The notes: a model not told the origin generated them from the letters alone. Positions 1 through 9,518 are shown, counted from the first letter of the stretch. The stretch is 64,000 bases of DNA from Myxococcales bacterium (GCA_016794505.1 JAEUJZ010000152.1:1-64000), one strand, 5' to 3'. Program-made: numbers and translations.

Positions 1-157
1 GATCCACGAGAAGTGGACCCAGGCTCTGCACGGTGGGTAGGGGCTTGGGCTCGTCGGCGAGGGCTGCGCCCGGTCCACGGCCCAGGCAGGCGAACGCTAG
101 CAAGAAGAAACCAAGGCCCAGACTGTTGGGGCGATGACGAAGGCGTATAGGCTGCAA
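1..157 (-). CDS. N-terminus of a probable secreted protein (runs off left edge)
   Basis: On the minus strand a reading frame opens with a TTG codon at 157-155 and stays open to the window edge. A GGAG Shine-Dalgarno sits 6 nt upstream of the TTG. The predicted N-terminus is a basic stretch (MQPIRLRHRPNS), then a hydrophobic core (LGFFLLAFACL), then an ALA-D junction that looks like a signal peptidase site, followed by a Pro-rich stretch. Only 52 codons are visible, so function cannot be named. There is no ATG or GTG alternative upstream before an in-frame TGA. It lies downstream of two other leftward genes and may be co-transcribed with them. The signal-peptide reading is direct; the TTG start is inference. 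Confidence 0.4.
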   Translation of the reverse strand, partial: MQPIRLRHRPNSLGLGFFLLAFACLGRGPGAALADEPKPLPTVQSLGPLLVD

Positions 158-190
158 GCGAAGCTCCGCAGACTCGTGGTGGCAGACGAG

Positions 191-322
191 TCAATTCACG
201 ATGAAGCGGGGTAAAGACGGCTGTTTGTACGTCGGGTGTCGATCCGCATAGATGGTCGCGCCCAGGCCACGCAGCGGCGCTTCGGGTTCATAATCCGAGA
301 GCGTCCGTTCTGCAATGCTCAT
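191..322 (-). CDS. small hypothetical protein, 43 aa
   Basis: An ATG at 322-320 opens a 43-codon frame that ends in TGA at 193-191, between the UPF0316-like gene and the partial secreted protein, all leftward. The product begins MSIAERTLSDYEPEAPLRGL and ends in PRFIVN. It is polar, has no membrane segment or cysteine, and is rich in Pro, Tyr and charged residues. A weak AGG lies about 7 nt before the ATG. I do not recognise the family. The ORF fills most of the gap between its neighbours and has the codon bias of this genome, which is the main reason to list it. It could be a chance ORF. Confidence 0.35.
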   Translation of the reverse strand: MSIAERTLSDYEPEAPLRGLGATIYADRHPTYKQPSLPRFIVN

Positions 323-367
323 CGTCGCCTGTGCGGGGGGATGCAGGAGCCAGGCGGCGAGGGGAAC

Positions 368-910
368 TTACTTGCGATTGCGCAGCGACCAGCGGCTGTG
401 CGCCTGCTGCGTCGCCGAGGACGCCGCGCGAATGTCGTCGACGACGTAGTAGCACAGCGGGTCTAGCTCGCGGGCTGCAGTGATCAAGCGCGGGACTCCG
501 CGACGCTCGGTTTCAAGCAGCAGCAGGTGAACCGGGCCATCGCGGCCGACGCCTTCAAAGAGCGTCACCAGGAAGCCAAGGCCGCGCAGGTGCTCGGCCA
601 GGGCTGGACCGCGACGGGAAAACACCCGCACGACCTGGCGCCCGATGGCAAACCAGCGCTCTAGCGTCAGGCCCAGGAAGTTGCCGCAGGCAAACCCAGC
701 GGCATAGGCAATGGCGAATGCAGGGCGACCGAGGCTGCTTATGACGCGTGACACCGCGGCCACCCAGATCAACACCTCGACGAAACCCAGGCAGGCCGCC
801 AGCGTACGGCGTCCCTGCGTTACCATCAGCACCCGCAGGGTCCCCAGTGAGACGTCGCAGACGCGCGCCGAAAAGATGAGAAGACAGGAAAAAAGAGTCG
901 CCTGGTCCAT
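368..910 (-). CDS. UPF0316 / DUF5698-DUF2179 family membrane protein
   Basis: 180 residues from an ATG at 910; the frame is open further upstream but that part is Arg-rich and non-homologous-looking. The N-terminal half has three hydrophobic segments (about residues 5-20, 32-50 and 55-75) with the family-like signatures ARVCDVSLGTLR, FVEVLIW and YAAGFACGNFLG. The C-terminal half resembles a DUF2179 soluble domain (LRGLGFLVTLFEGVGRDGPV, ending in the DP-CYYVVDDIR motif). UPF0316 proteins are inner-membrane proteins of unknown biochemical function; the DUF2179 domain is thought to bind a small ligand. The gene heads a short leftward cluster with the 43-residue ORF. Confidence 0.8.
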   Translation of the reverse strand: MDQATLFSCLLIFSARVCDVSLGTLRVLMVTQGRRTLAACLGFVEVLIWVAAVSRVISSLGRPAFAIAYAAGFACGNFLGLTLERWFAIGRQVVRVFSRRGPALAEHLRGLGFLVTLFEGVGRDGPVHLLLLETERRGVPRLITAARELDPLCYYVVDDIRAASSATQQAHSRWSLRNRK

Positions 911-1027
911 GGATGCCACGTGCGCGTGCCGTTCGCGCAGGCGCAGTCTAAACGAAGCAGCGGACGCTTGCAGCGCTTCCCGGACGCGGCGCGGTTTGGC
1001 TCGCCTCCTCCGTCGCTCAGGCCAAGA

Positions 1028-1056
1028 TTGACACCCCCGTCGCAACCCTTTACGGT
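1028..1056 (+). promoter_or_regulatory. putative sigma70-type promoter for the small membrane protein/kinase operon
   Basis: A perfect -35 hexamer TTGACA (1028-1033) is followed after 17 bp by TACGGT (1051-1056), which keeps the TA...T core of a -10 box. The predicted start near 1063 lies about 135 nt before the ATG at 1200. Sequence match only. Confidence 0.35.
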
Positions 1057-1199
1057 GGGGATACTGTTCGCCCAGACCGCGAGATTCCGCCGCACCGCCG
1101 CTTGGGGCGTGGACTTGGCGGTCCAACGCAGCCAGCCGATTTCGGCCGCGTACGGATGCAGCGCGCTGGGCGATTGCAACCCATCAAGGAGATCTGGCG

Positions 1200-1391
1200 A
1201 TGACGACCCTGCGTGAGCGTGACGAAGAGACCGCCCGGAAGAAGGGCGCGATGGCCGGCGCAGCCTTGGCAGCCTCGGGACTGGCCGCGGTCTTGGTTGC
1301 GCCTGCGGTGGGGGTTATCGCCCTCGTGCCCACGGCGTACTTGGCGTATGACTGGTTCATGTTCCGCGCCAAGCGAGGGATGCGATTCTAG
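1200..1391 (+). CDS. small membrane protein, 63 aa
   Basis: The ATG at 1200 is preceded by a strong AAGGAG 8 nt upstream. The product has a charged N-terminus (MTTLRERDEETARKKG), then one long or two short hydrophobic segments (about residues 17-52: AGAALAASGLAAVLVAP, VIALVPTAYLAYDWFMF) and a basic C-terminus (RAKRGMRF). It resembles a helical hairpin with both ends in the cytoplasm. I do not recognise a named family. The stop codon overlaps the probable start region of the following Ser/Thr kinase, so the two are probably translated together. It may be a membrane partner of the kinase, which is inference from position only. Confidence 0.65.
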   Translation: MTTLRERDEETARKKGAMAGAALAASGLAAVLVAPAVGVIALVPTAYLAYDWFMFRAKRGMRF

Positions 1392-3376
1392 GCACGGTCC
1401 ACATCTGCCCGACTTGCAAGTCGAGCTTCAGTGGCGGCGAACAGTTCTGTCCACGCGATGGGACGCCTCTGCGTGCTTCGCTGCCCGAAGACCCTCTCGC
1501 CGGCCGCGTGCTTTCGGGGCGTTACCGCCTGATCGAGATCATCGGGCGCGGCGGGATGGGCGCCGTCTATCGCGCGCACCACATCCTGATGGACAAGCCG
1601 GTGGCGGTGAAAGTGTTGCGGCAAGAGCTAGCCAGCGACACCGAAGCGGTTGCGCGCTTCCATCGCGAGGCACGATCGGCCTCGCGCTTGGATCACGAGC
1701 ACATCATCCGGGTCAGCGATTTTGGCCAGACAGACGACGGGCTGCTGTTCTTGATCATGGAGCTTCTCGACGGAGAAAACCTGGCCGAGGTGGTTCGTCG
1801 GGGGCCGCTGCCGTGGCGCCGGGCAGCCGGCATCGCCCGCGACGTCGCGCTGGGCCTGTCGCACGCACACGAACAGGGCGTGATCCACCGCGACCTCAAG
1901 CCCGAAAACATTGTGCTGGTGCGTCGTGGCAAAAGCCGTCAGTTGGTCAAGGTTCTCGACTTTGGTCTGGCCAAGCTGATCTCGCACACCGCGCGCGGTG
2001 ATGCCGACGGCGAGCCGGACGTCGCGGTGCAGTCGCTAACGCGCACCGGGGTGGTGTTCGGTACGCCCGAGTACATGTCACCCGAGCAGGCTGAAGGCCG
2101 ACCGCTGGATCCGCGCACCGATCTGTATGCGCTGGGCGTCGTCCTGTACCAAATGCTGTCAGGCGCGCTGCCGTTTACCGCGTCGACGTTTCTGGCGCTG
2201 ATCGCCAAGACGGTCAACGAGCCACCGCCGCCGCTGCGCAGCCATGCGGCCAGCCTCAGCGTACCGGCCGATCTAGAGTCGCTGGTCCTGCGCTGTCTGG
2301 CCAAAGACCCCGAGGATCGGCCTGAGAGTGCCGAGCACATTGCCGAGTCCTTGGAGCAGCTTCTTTCTGCATTTCCCGACGAAAACCTGCGCAGCGGTGA
2401 GATCTCGATCGCGCGCAGCGGCGATCCCGCCGCAAGCTCTTCGCCCAGCAGTGCCCCGGCCGTCGCGCCCGTTCCAGGGGGCGTTGCACGCACGGTGCCT
2501 CGTCTGCCAGCGCCGCGCGGATCCAGTCGGGATGCGATCTCGGCCGGTGCCGCAGCCAAAAGCGAGAACGCTGCGGCCGGATCGGCAACGCACTCGGGGC
2601 CGACGTCGCTGTCCGCGGCGTTTGCTGCTGCTGTGCCCGCGAGCGCCCGCACGCCCAAGCGCAGCGCACCACTAGCGATGGCGGCTGCGCCCGCTGCCCT
2701 GGATACGCAAGAACCACCGGCAAACGAGGCGGGCGAGGGATTACCACGTAGCGAACCGCTGCGCTCCGAGTCGGCTCACTCCGAGCCGGCTCGCTCTCTG
2801 CCTCCCCGAGCTGAGGAGGCGCGCTCTGAGCAGCTTGTCTCGTCGCGATCTCTTGCCGATTTCGAAGCGGATCTGGCTGTGCCGCGTCGCTTTCCCTGGT
2901 GGACGCTGCTGGTCGCGGTGGTGCTGATCGGTGGACTGGGCCTAGCGATGCGCGGCGATCTGCAGCGACGGCTTGCGAATCGACCGGATCCGCTGCGCTC
3001 GGATGATCCGCTGGTTCGTGCTCGCGCACTTCTGCAGCAGCGGCCGCTGCAACCGATGCAGGTCGATGAAGCGCTGCGCATCCTGCGACAGCAGCGACAG
3101 CAGAGCAACTCGGCTGAGCTACAGCGCTTGCTGAGCCTGGCGTACGAAACGCAGGACAATCGACTGCGCGCCCTGGGCCACCTGTACGCCGCGCGAAACG
3201 TCGCCACATCGCCCGATGAGATCGCGCAGAGCGAGCTGGCCTTGGCGCAGCTCCTGTCGCGTCTGGGACACAGCAAAGAAGCGTGTCAGACGGCTAGCAA
3301 GCTCTTGGCCAGCAAGCCGACGGTGGACGTGACGCGCAGCGCGCAGGCGCTGATCCAGACAGAGCACTGCCCGTAA
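1385..3376 (+). CDS. Hanks-type Ser/Thr protein kinase with N-terminal zinc ribbon and one membrane helix
   Basis: The first conventional start in this frame is a GTG at 1508, but the open frame extends upstream and encodes a typical kinase-leader zinc ribbon (C8-x2-C11 ... C22-PRDG). No ATG, GTG or TTG precedes it. The best-placed initiator is ATT at 1385 with a GAGGGA Shine-Dalgarno 4-5 nt before it, overlapping the upstream gene's stop. From there the protein is 663 residues: ribbon 7-30, kinase domain about 45-310 with GRGGMGAVY, VAVKV, HRDLKPEN, DFGLAK and GTPEYMSPEQ all intact. A long Ala/Ser/Pro-rich linker contains degenerate SEP/SEx repeats. A transmembrane helix lies near 503-522, and an alpha-helical, TPR-like C-terminal region (about 540-663) would be outside the cytoplasm. 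It probably senses an envelope signal; substrates are unknown. Confidence 0.93.
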   Translation: MLGTVHICPTCKSSFSGGEQFCPRDGTPLRASLPEDPLAGRVLSGRYRLIEIIGRGGMGAVYRAHHILMDKPVAVKVLRQELASDTEAVARFHREARSASRLDHEHIIRVSDFGQTDDGLLFLIMELLDGENLAEVVRRGPLPWRRAAGIARDVALGLSHAHEQGVIHRDLKPENIVLVRRGKSRQLVKVLDFGLAKLISHTARGDADGEPDVAVQSLTRTGVVFGTPEYMSPEQAEGRPLDPRTDLYALGVVLYQMLSGALPFTASTFLALIAKTVNEPPPPLRSHAASLSVPADLESLVLRCLAKDPEDRPESAEHIAESLEQLLSAFPDENLRSGEISIARSGDPAASSSPSSAPAVAPVPGGVARTVPRLPAPRGSSRDAISAGAAAKSENAAAGSATHSGPTSLSAAFAAAVPASARTPKRSAPLAMAAAPAALDTQEPPANEAGEGLPRSEPLRSESAHSEPARSLPPRAEEARSEQLVSSRSLADFEADLAVPRRFPWWTLLVAVVLIGGLGLAMRGDLQRRLANRPDPLRSDDPLVRARALLQQRPLQPMQVDEALRILRQQRQQSNSAELQRLLSLAYETQDNRLRALGHLYAARNVATSPDEIAQSELALAQLLSRLGHSKEACQTASKLLASKPTVDVTRSAQALIQTEHCP

Positions 3377-3387
3377 AAGGCGACACG

Positions 3388-6300
3388 CTACTCGCGCACG
3401 TTGATCTCGGACACGGTCGAGCGGCCATAGACTTCCGGTTCGTACATGGCTTCGGCCTGCGCGCTGGGCAGGATGTATCGGCCCGGTGTCGTCGGACGAA
3501 CATAGATCGTATGGCGATGCGTTCCGGGCGGCAGATGATCGGCGAAGACCGCAATGCGATCGGCGCGTAGCTCTTCATGGGCAACGAATGGACTGCGCGG
3601 GCCCGACAGCATCAGGCTGGCTTGGCCGAAGCCGAGATCACGCTGCAGCACTTCCAAGCCCGCGGGCAGCGGGACATCGATGGCGACGTAGTGCAGCGCG
3701 ACGCGGTTTTCAAACGTCAGATCGAGGACCGCCGGCTCGCCCAGCGACAGCGACGTGGCGCGATCCGCGGTGCGCGTGCGCAGGCTGCGCAGGATCCGCA
3801 GGCCCTGCGTTCGCGCTGGCAGTGAAACCAGCGGCGCCGACGGCGTGTAGCTGAGCTCGATGCGATAGTACAGACGACCGCTGCCTTCCCGCTGTAGCAA
3901 GAGTGCGCCCTGCGCTTCACGCGAAGCCGACACCAGGATCGGCATCGGGATGTGCAGATCGACGGGAGCCGCTGCGCGATCGGTGAAGCGAACCGGCGAT
4001 CCCACGACGGCTTGCGTTCCCGCCCAGGCGCGAAGCACGAGCGCTGGATCGGTGGCCTCAAAGGCGCGGCCATATTCAGCCAAGGCCAAGATGGCGTAGG
4101 CGTTCTCTTGCGTAGTGCGCCACGCTCCATGGCTGCGACGGGCCACCAGCCCGCGCGCCAGCTTGGGAATCAGCGGATGATCGCGGCGTGTGCGCAAGAG
4201 CGCGGACAGCACCATGGCATCGCTGCGAGCGCTTGAATAGAACAGGGCGTCCATGCGTGGAGCCGTCGCTTCGTTTACGTGCGCCGTCGCCGGAAGCTCG
4301 CCGAGCGTGCCCAAGAGCTCTTGCGAGAGAGTCTGTATGCGCGGATCGGTCGGCTGGGCGCGCTGCAACGCCATCGCCAGCAGCGCCTGCGCGAACACCG
4401 GTACCTCGGCGCGTCGAGCAAACAGCACGTCCAAGACCGCGGGCGGTGCGCGTCCAAGATCCGCCAAGACCTGCATCGCCAGCATGCTGCGCACCAGGTC
4501 AAGCTGTCCCTGCAGCGCGGGCGCGACGCCTCCGTCTTCGGCGTTTTTTGGCGACAGCGTGTTGAGCAGATACTCGCTCGAACGTCCGATCAGCGCATCG
4601 AGCCGCGGGGCCAGATCGGCTGCGGCACCGGCCTGCGACTGCCGTAGCAAGTGCAGCACCCACGTCGCATACGCCGATGCGTACAGGTGCGGCGTGTGAC
4701 CGCCCGGCCAGTACGCGAAGCCTCCACTTTCGGTCTGCATCGCGGCGATGCGATCGACCCCGGTGCGCACAAACCGGGCCAGCGTCTGCGCATCGCTTGG
4801 CGATCCATTGCGGGGCAGGAAGCGCTGGATATCAGCCAGCGCGACAAGCGGGATCAGCCGGCTGGATGTCTGTTCAAGACAGCCGTGCGGATACTCGATC
4901 AGGCTCTGGGCGGCGCTGTCGAGATCGCGCAGCAGCGACGGGCTGGTGGTGATGCGCAGGCCGCCTTCATCGCTGCGAGAAGCGACCGGCTGACGCAGCG
5001 GCAACGCGACCGGCTGATCGTCATCGAGTGTTCCATAGATCGCGACGCGCTCGCGCACACGCGGCACCGCAGCCACAGAAAGAGGCAGCCGCACGCTGTC
5101 AGAAAGCACCAAAGGCGATGTGCCTGTTGCCGAGCGCAGGGTGGCTTGCAGCGTAAGCTCGACGTGGCCAGCGCGCTGGGCTGTGACGGTGAACGGCAGC
5201 CTCGCTATGTCTCCCGCGATGAGCGATCGCTGCCGAGTGTGGGCGCCCTGTATCTGCAGCACGGGGTGCGCGTCATCTTGGTGGATGCTCAGCGAGACGT
5301 CGGCCTGACCCGCTGGACCGGCCAGGTTGTTGACCAGCGCCGCAAGCTCGGCCTGGTCTCCGACGTGCAGCAGCCGCGGCAGGGCAGCGCGGACCAGAAA
5401 CGGCTGACTGACGCGCAGGCGCGTGTCGCCCTTGCCAAAGCGGCCGGGGCTCTGTCCGTCGACCAAGCGGGCCGACGCCACGGCTGTGATGCGAAATGTC
5501 GTCAAGTTGTCGGGAAGCTGCGCGTGCAGCGTGGCTTCGCCGCTTTCATCCACCGCGATGTCACCCAGGAACAGCGGTGTCGTCTCAAAGCGCTGACGGG
5601 CCGATGGACTCGCGCCAAGACCCCCAAAGCCGCGCGACAAGCCGCTCATACTGCATATGCCGCGCCCAGACCCACTGCGCGAGCTCAGCATCGGTGTCAG
5701 CCACGGATCGTCGGTGACGACATAGGGAAAAAGGATCGCCGAGAACTCGTCGTGATCGGCGATCCGGGCGTCGCGACCGGGGATGAAGTTCGGCAGCAGA
5801 TCCGGCACTTCGTAGTTCGTCAGCGACAGGACGGCTTCATCGACGGCCCACACCGCGACGCGTGCGGCGGTTGGCTGTTCCGCGTGATCGCGAATGCGCA
5901 CGCGGATGGGGATCTTCTGACTCGGCAGGCTCTCGCTTGGGGCATCGACTTGCACGCGCAGCCGTCGCTGCGCAGGGTCGACTTGTACGAGCTTGCTCGT
6001 GGCTTCGATGCTCGGTCGTGTGTTCTTGCCAGGCTGGGCCGGGCGCACGGCTCGGACGTCTATCTGCACCGCTGGGATCCAGGTGTCGTCGATACGCAGG
6101 CGCAGCGGGACGCTTCCACCCTGTTCTTGCGGGATATCGAAGGGGATGTGCTCGCGCACTCCAAAGCGAGATAGGATCACGACCCCGCGGGCCGGCCACG
6201 GCGCGCTGATGCGACCGACGATCTCTTCGCCGGGCAGAGCCCGATCGCGGGCCAGCCACAGATCCAGACGCGGCGGCGGGGGCGGCGGGACATAGACGGG

Positions 6301-9300
6301 CTGTTGGTCGCGCGGGCGGACGTGAACCTCGGTGCGCATACGGGCCAAGCTGGCGTCGGGGCCGCCGAACACGCGCAGGACATAGCGTCCTTCGCGCAGG
6401 TCGGGGATGCGACAGCTTGCATCTGGGCCAGCGGCGCTCAGCGCAAGAGTGCAGCCAGGAGCGCTCTCGCTGTGTTCTTCGTAGCGGTCGAAAATTCGCT
6501 TTTGATCGACCGTGCGATAGAGCGGTTCGCTATAGACGCGCTCGACCACGACTTTGACCCCATTCGCCGCCACGCGCGTGCCATCGGCTTGCACCGCGCG
6601 CACGGCATACGAAAGCGTGTCCCCCGCTTGCAGCCACGTCGCAGAAGGTCGCAGGGCCAGGTAATAGCGCGCCGGATGACTGAGGTAACGCGCCTCGGCA
6701 CCGATCGCTTGGTTGGAGGCATCAGCAACCGAAACGCTGACCGTGCAGCGTCGAGGGGTAACGTGCGGATCGGTGCCGGGCGCGATGAACTGCAGGCGCC
6801 CGCGTGGCTGCTGCGCAGAGCCTGCGCGTGGCGTCAGCAGATCGAACAGGCCACTAGAGCTGTGCGCATCGACATCGGATGTGCCGGTTTGCCACTCGGC
6901 TTCAAGTCGCGGCGGGCGAAACTGCGTGGGAGCGCAGGTCTGCGCTGCCGAGCCGCGCACCAGCGCGACATCGCCGCCAAAAAAGTACGTGGCAGCGACG
7001 CGAATCTGCGGCCGATCAGGATGTACCACCTCGCCGCGATCCGGCACTGCTGAAACTGCGTATTCGGGTGTTCGATAGTCTTCCACCTTGACGCGTGCGT
7101 GCATCGGGTGGCCAAGAAGCTCTGCCTTTAGGCTGTAGTGACCGAGCTTGGCGTTCTCGGGAAGCGGCAGCTCTGCAAAGAACTTGCCCTCGGGCGTGGT
7201 CTTGATCGCCCGAGTCTCGACGGTGCGCTGCTGGCTGTCCTGCAGCGTCAGCGTGACGGTCTGTTCGGCCGGCATGCGGCGCAGGCTGCTTTGCACATAC
7301 GGCGACTCGATCGCCGACCAGCCGACACAGCGCACGACTTCACCGGGGCGATAGGCGTCGCGCTCAGTGACGATCTGCCCCAGCACTTGCTCGCCGCGTC
7401 GCAGCATCGATCGCGCGTCGGTCGACTGACCATCGTCCTCGCGTCCTCGATGCTGCACGGTCAGGTACGCGCGATCGGGCGAAAGCGCGCTGGATGTTCC
7501 CGCGGCCTTTTTGGGCGCGGTGACAACAAACAGCGACGGTACGTGTGCCCAGTTGGCGTCATCGGACGTCGGCACGCTCAGCACGCCATCGGCATCGGTG
7601 CGGCCCAGAACGACGCCTGGTTTTTGGCCCTCGCGTCGTGTGATCTCGGCACCTGCGACGGGCGCTCCGTCCGACAGGCGGTGGACGCGCAAAAGAGAGC
7701 GCGGTCGCGATCCGGTGAGCTGCGGCCCAAGATCGGTCAAGCGAAGCAGGCCGCGAACCGGGCGGGGAGGGCGCAGGTGGGCGGCCGACGCGACCAGCGC
7801 CGTCGGAAGTACCTCGACCAGCACAGCCCCCGAGGCATGCCCGCTCAGCTCGGCGAGGTCGAGGGCCAGCGAGGACCAGTCGGTGGGTCCCTTGGGCTTG
7901 AGCTGGAAGCGCCGCACAAACTGCGGAATCGGCGCGGGAAGCGGATGCTCGCTTTGGTCTTCTTCGTGTCCGCTGTGTGTCGCCGATGTGGCCGTTTCAG
8001 TCTGCAAAAGACGCATCGCTGCGTCGTCATCGAGGATCTGTGCGCGGACCTCGATTGACTGCACGTAGCGCGACGCCACACCGACGGTCTGTGGCACTCC
8101 TTCGCGCAGAATGCCGTGGTCGGCACTCAGCTCAAGAAACGGCCGCCGCACGAAGACGGCGGTGAAGTCGATCGGCTTGCCCAGCGACTGCTGATATTCG
8201 TCTCGCAGGTCGCCGCCGATCTGCACGCGATAGCGCTGGTTGGGCAGAAAGGCACCGTGGATCTCGATGCGCGGACCGCTTTGGGGGTCTGCCTGGGTTG
8301 GCTCCTCGTCCTCGGAAGAAACCCAGCCGGACTCGGTCGTGACGGTCAGCCACTCGGGCTCGGGTGTGATGCGGACCTTGCTCGATTCATCGTATGGAAT
8401 GTCATTGCTGAAGTGCAGGACGATGGGTTCCTGGCCGCACGGGGCGGTGGCGCTGCAGGTGGTGCGCAAGAGCTTCAGCGCGGCAATGACGCGGAACCCG
8501 GTCTCCCACGGAGTGTCGGCGGGCAGCGGGCCTTCTTCGCCCAGCCAGCCGGGGCGAAGCTGCACGCGGACCTTGGCTCCGGCGGGCCACAGGCTCTGCG
8601 GCTGCAGCTTGACCCAGTGCGCTGGCTCACTGGGGTCGGCGGTGTCGTGGCCAGCGTATCGTTTGAGATCCTCGCGAGTGGCCTGCACGATGCGCAGCGG
8701 CAGCGCTGCGCCGGCCTTGCCCGTCGCAAGATCGTGCGCCTGGAAGAATGGCGCCACCTGCGCTGCCGCAACCCGCTGCGTGAACTCGATCAGCAGGGGC
8801 GCGGTGCGCGATCGTCTCTGGCCTTCTTCGGTCGAGCGTGCTCCATCGACGCGCGGCCGCTCACTTTCAAAATCCCACTGCAGGTCGCGAGCCTCACGAG
8901 GTCCCGCCACACCGTCCCAGCGGGCCCCGCTTGCGCCGACCAGGGGCGGGCGCAGGCGCACCGAATACCGCGTCGCGGGCTTGGGTGCGTCTTTGAAGTC
9001 GAAGACCCAGCGCTCGGGCGTCTGGAAATAGCCTGTGCCGGGCAAGGGCGGCGAGATCTCGATCGCTGGCTGCGGCGCGTTGCTGGGCGGGTGTTCGCTG
9101 TCCGCCGACTGATCGAGGGCGACCAGCGGCTCTGCAAAGCGCAGGAACAGCGAGCGAGCCGACGCCGCCCGCCCGCGCGGACCCCATTCGACGATCTGCA
9201 GCGGCGGCATGGGCAGCGTGCGGGCGGTGGGCGAGGCCGCTTGACCCGTCGGCTGCGAATCGAATGCGGCAAGCAGCCGCGCGCGTTCAAGGGGCGGCGG

Positions 9301-9447
9301 AGCGATCTGCGAAGCCGGAGCCGTCGTGGGATCCAGCGGCGGTGTCGGGCGGGGCGGGCCACAGGCGATGGCCCAGACCGCGGGCAATAGAGCGATGCAG
9401 CACAGCCTTTGTGTCCACCGCGTACTCGTCGAAGAATCAAAACGCAT
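3388..9447 (-). CDS. bacterial alpha-2-macroglobulin lipoprotein with intact thioester motif
   Basis: 2019 residues from the ATG at 9447; a longer frame exists but this start gives a clean lipoprotein signal (LLPAVWAIACG). Bacterial alpha-2-macroglobulins (YfhM type) trap proteases: cleavage of a bait segment exposes a Cys-Gln thioester that binds the attacker. The thioester motif is present as GCLEQTSSR with the cysteine at residue 1523 (bases 4870-4881). Other family signatures are the MG-domain region with MYRPGE-like YRPGEVVRC, the flexible Gly/Ser/Arg-rich stretch before the FETTPLFLGDI segment (likely bait), and the LPDNLTTFRI motif. The C-terminal part has the alpha-alpha toroid and receptor-binding-like region. 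The usual partner pbpC is not adjacent; instead a secreted protein and a ferredoxin lie upstream in the same direction. Location is probably periplasmic, anchored to a membrane. Confidence 0.95.
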   Translation of the reverse strand: MRFDSSTSTRWTQRLCCIALLPAVWAIACGPPRPTPPLDPTTAPASQIAPPPLERARLLAAFDSQPTGQAASPTARTLPMPPLQIVEWGPRGRAASARSLFLRFAEPLVALDQSADSEHPPSNAPQPAIEISPPLPGTGYFQTPERWVFDFKDAPKPATRYSVRLRPPLVGASGARWDGVAGPREARDLQWDFESERPRVDGARSTEEGQRRSRTAPLLIEFTQRVAAAQVAPFFQAHDLATGKAGAALPLRIVQATREDLKRYAGHDTADPSEPAHWVKLQPQSLWPAGAKVRVQLRPGWLGEEGPLPADTPWETGFRVIAALKLLRTTCSATAPCGQEPIVLHFSNDIPYDESSKVRITPEPEWLTVTTESGWVSSEDEEPTQADPQSGPRIEIHGAFLPNQRYRVQIGGDLRDEYQQSLGKPIDFTAVFVRRPFLELSADHGILREGVPQTVGVASRYVQSIEVRAQILDDDAAMRLLQTETATSATHSGHEEDQSEHPLPAPIPQFVRRFQLKPKGPTDWSSLALDLAELSGHASGAVLVEVLPTALVASAAHLRPPRPVRGLLRLTDLGPQLTGSRPRSLLRVHRLSDGAPVAGAEITRREGQKPGVVLGRTDADGVLSVPTSDDANWAHVPSLFVVTAPKKAAGTSSALSPDRAYLTVQHRGREDDGQSTDARSMLRRGEQVLGQIVTERDAYRPGEVVRCVGWSAIESPYVQSSLRRMPAEQTVTLTLQDSQQRTVETRAIKTTPEGKFFAELPLPENAKLGHYSLKAELLGHPMHARVKVEDYRTPEYAVSAVPDRGEVVHPDRPQIRVAATYFFGGDVALVRGSAAQTCAPTQFRPPRLEAEWQTGTSDVDAHSSSGLFDLLTPRAGSAQQPRGRLQFIAPGTDPHVTPRRCTVSVSVADASNQAIGAEARYLSHPARYYLALRPSATWLQAGDTLSYAVRAVQADGTRVAANGVKVVVERVYSEPLYRTVDQKRIFDRYEEHSESAPGCTLALSAAGPDASCRIPDLREGRYVLRVFGGPDASLARMRTEVHVRPRDQQPVYVPPPPPPRLDLWLARDRALPGEEIVGRISAPWPARGVVILSRFGVREHIPFDIPQEQGGSVPLRLRIDDTWIPAVQIDVRAVRPAQPGKNTRPSIEATSKLVQVDPAQRRLRVQVDAPSESLPSQKIPIRVRIRDHAEQPTAARVAVWAVDEAVLSLTNYEVPDLLPNFIPGRDARIADHDEFSAILFPYVVTDDPWLTPMLSSRSGSGRGICSMSGLSRGFGGLGASPSARQRFETTPLFLGDIAVDESGEATLHAQLPDNLTTFRITAVASARLVDGQSPGRFGKGDTRLRVSQPFLVRAALPRLLHVGDQAELAALVNNLAGPAGQADVSLSIHQDDAHPVLQIQGAHTRQRSLIAGDIARLPFTVTAQRAGHVELTLQATLRSATGTSPLVLSDSVRLPLSVAAVPRVRERVAIYGTLDDDQPVALPLRQPVASRSDEGGLRITTSPSLLRDLDSAAQSLIEYPHGCLEQTSSRLIPLVALADIQRFLPRNGSPSDAQTLARFVRTGVDRIAAMQTESGGFAYWPGGHTPHLYASAYATWVLHLLRQSQAGAAADLAPRLDALIGRSSEYLLNTLSPKNAEDGGVAPALQGQLDLVRSMLAMQVLADLGRAPPAVLDVLFARRAEVPVFAQALLAMALQRAQPTDPRIQTLSQELLGTLGELPATAHVNEATAPRMDALFYSSARSDAMVLSALLRTRRDHPLIPKLARGLVARRSHGAWRTTQENAYAILALAEYGRAFEATDPALVLRAWAGTQAVVGSPVRFTDRAAAPVDLHIPMPILVSASREAQGALLLQREGSGRLYYRIELSYTPSAPLVSLPARTQGLRILRSLRTRTADRATSLSLGEPAVLDLTFENRVALHYVAIDVPLPAGLEVLQRDLGFGQASLMLSGPRSPFVAHEELRADRIAVFADHLPPGTHRHTIYVRPTTPGRYILPSAQAEAMYEPEVYGRSTVSEINVRE

Positions 9448-9518
9448 GGCCCATTGGACACGGTGGACCGATGTAGGTTCCATGCCCCGCGCAAGCTGCT
9501 GCAATGGCTCTCTTTTCC

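Noticed and set aside
4651..6174. 507-codon ORF on the plus strand inside the alpha-2-macroglobulin gene
   Set aside because: It is antisense to a gene with clear domain motifs and has no recognisable motif of its own; long antisense frames are common in high-GC DNA.
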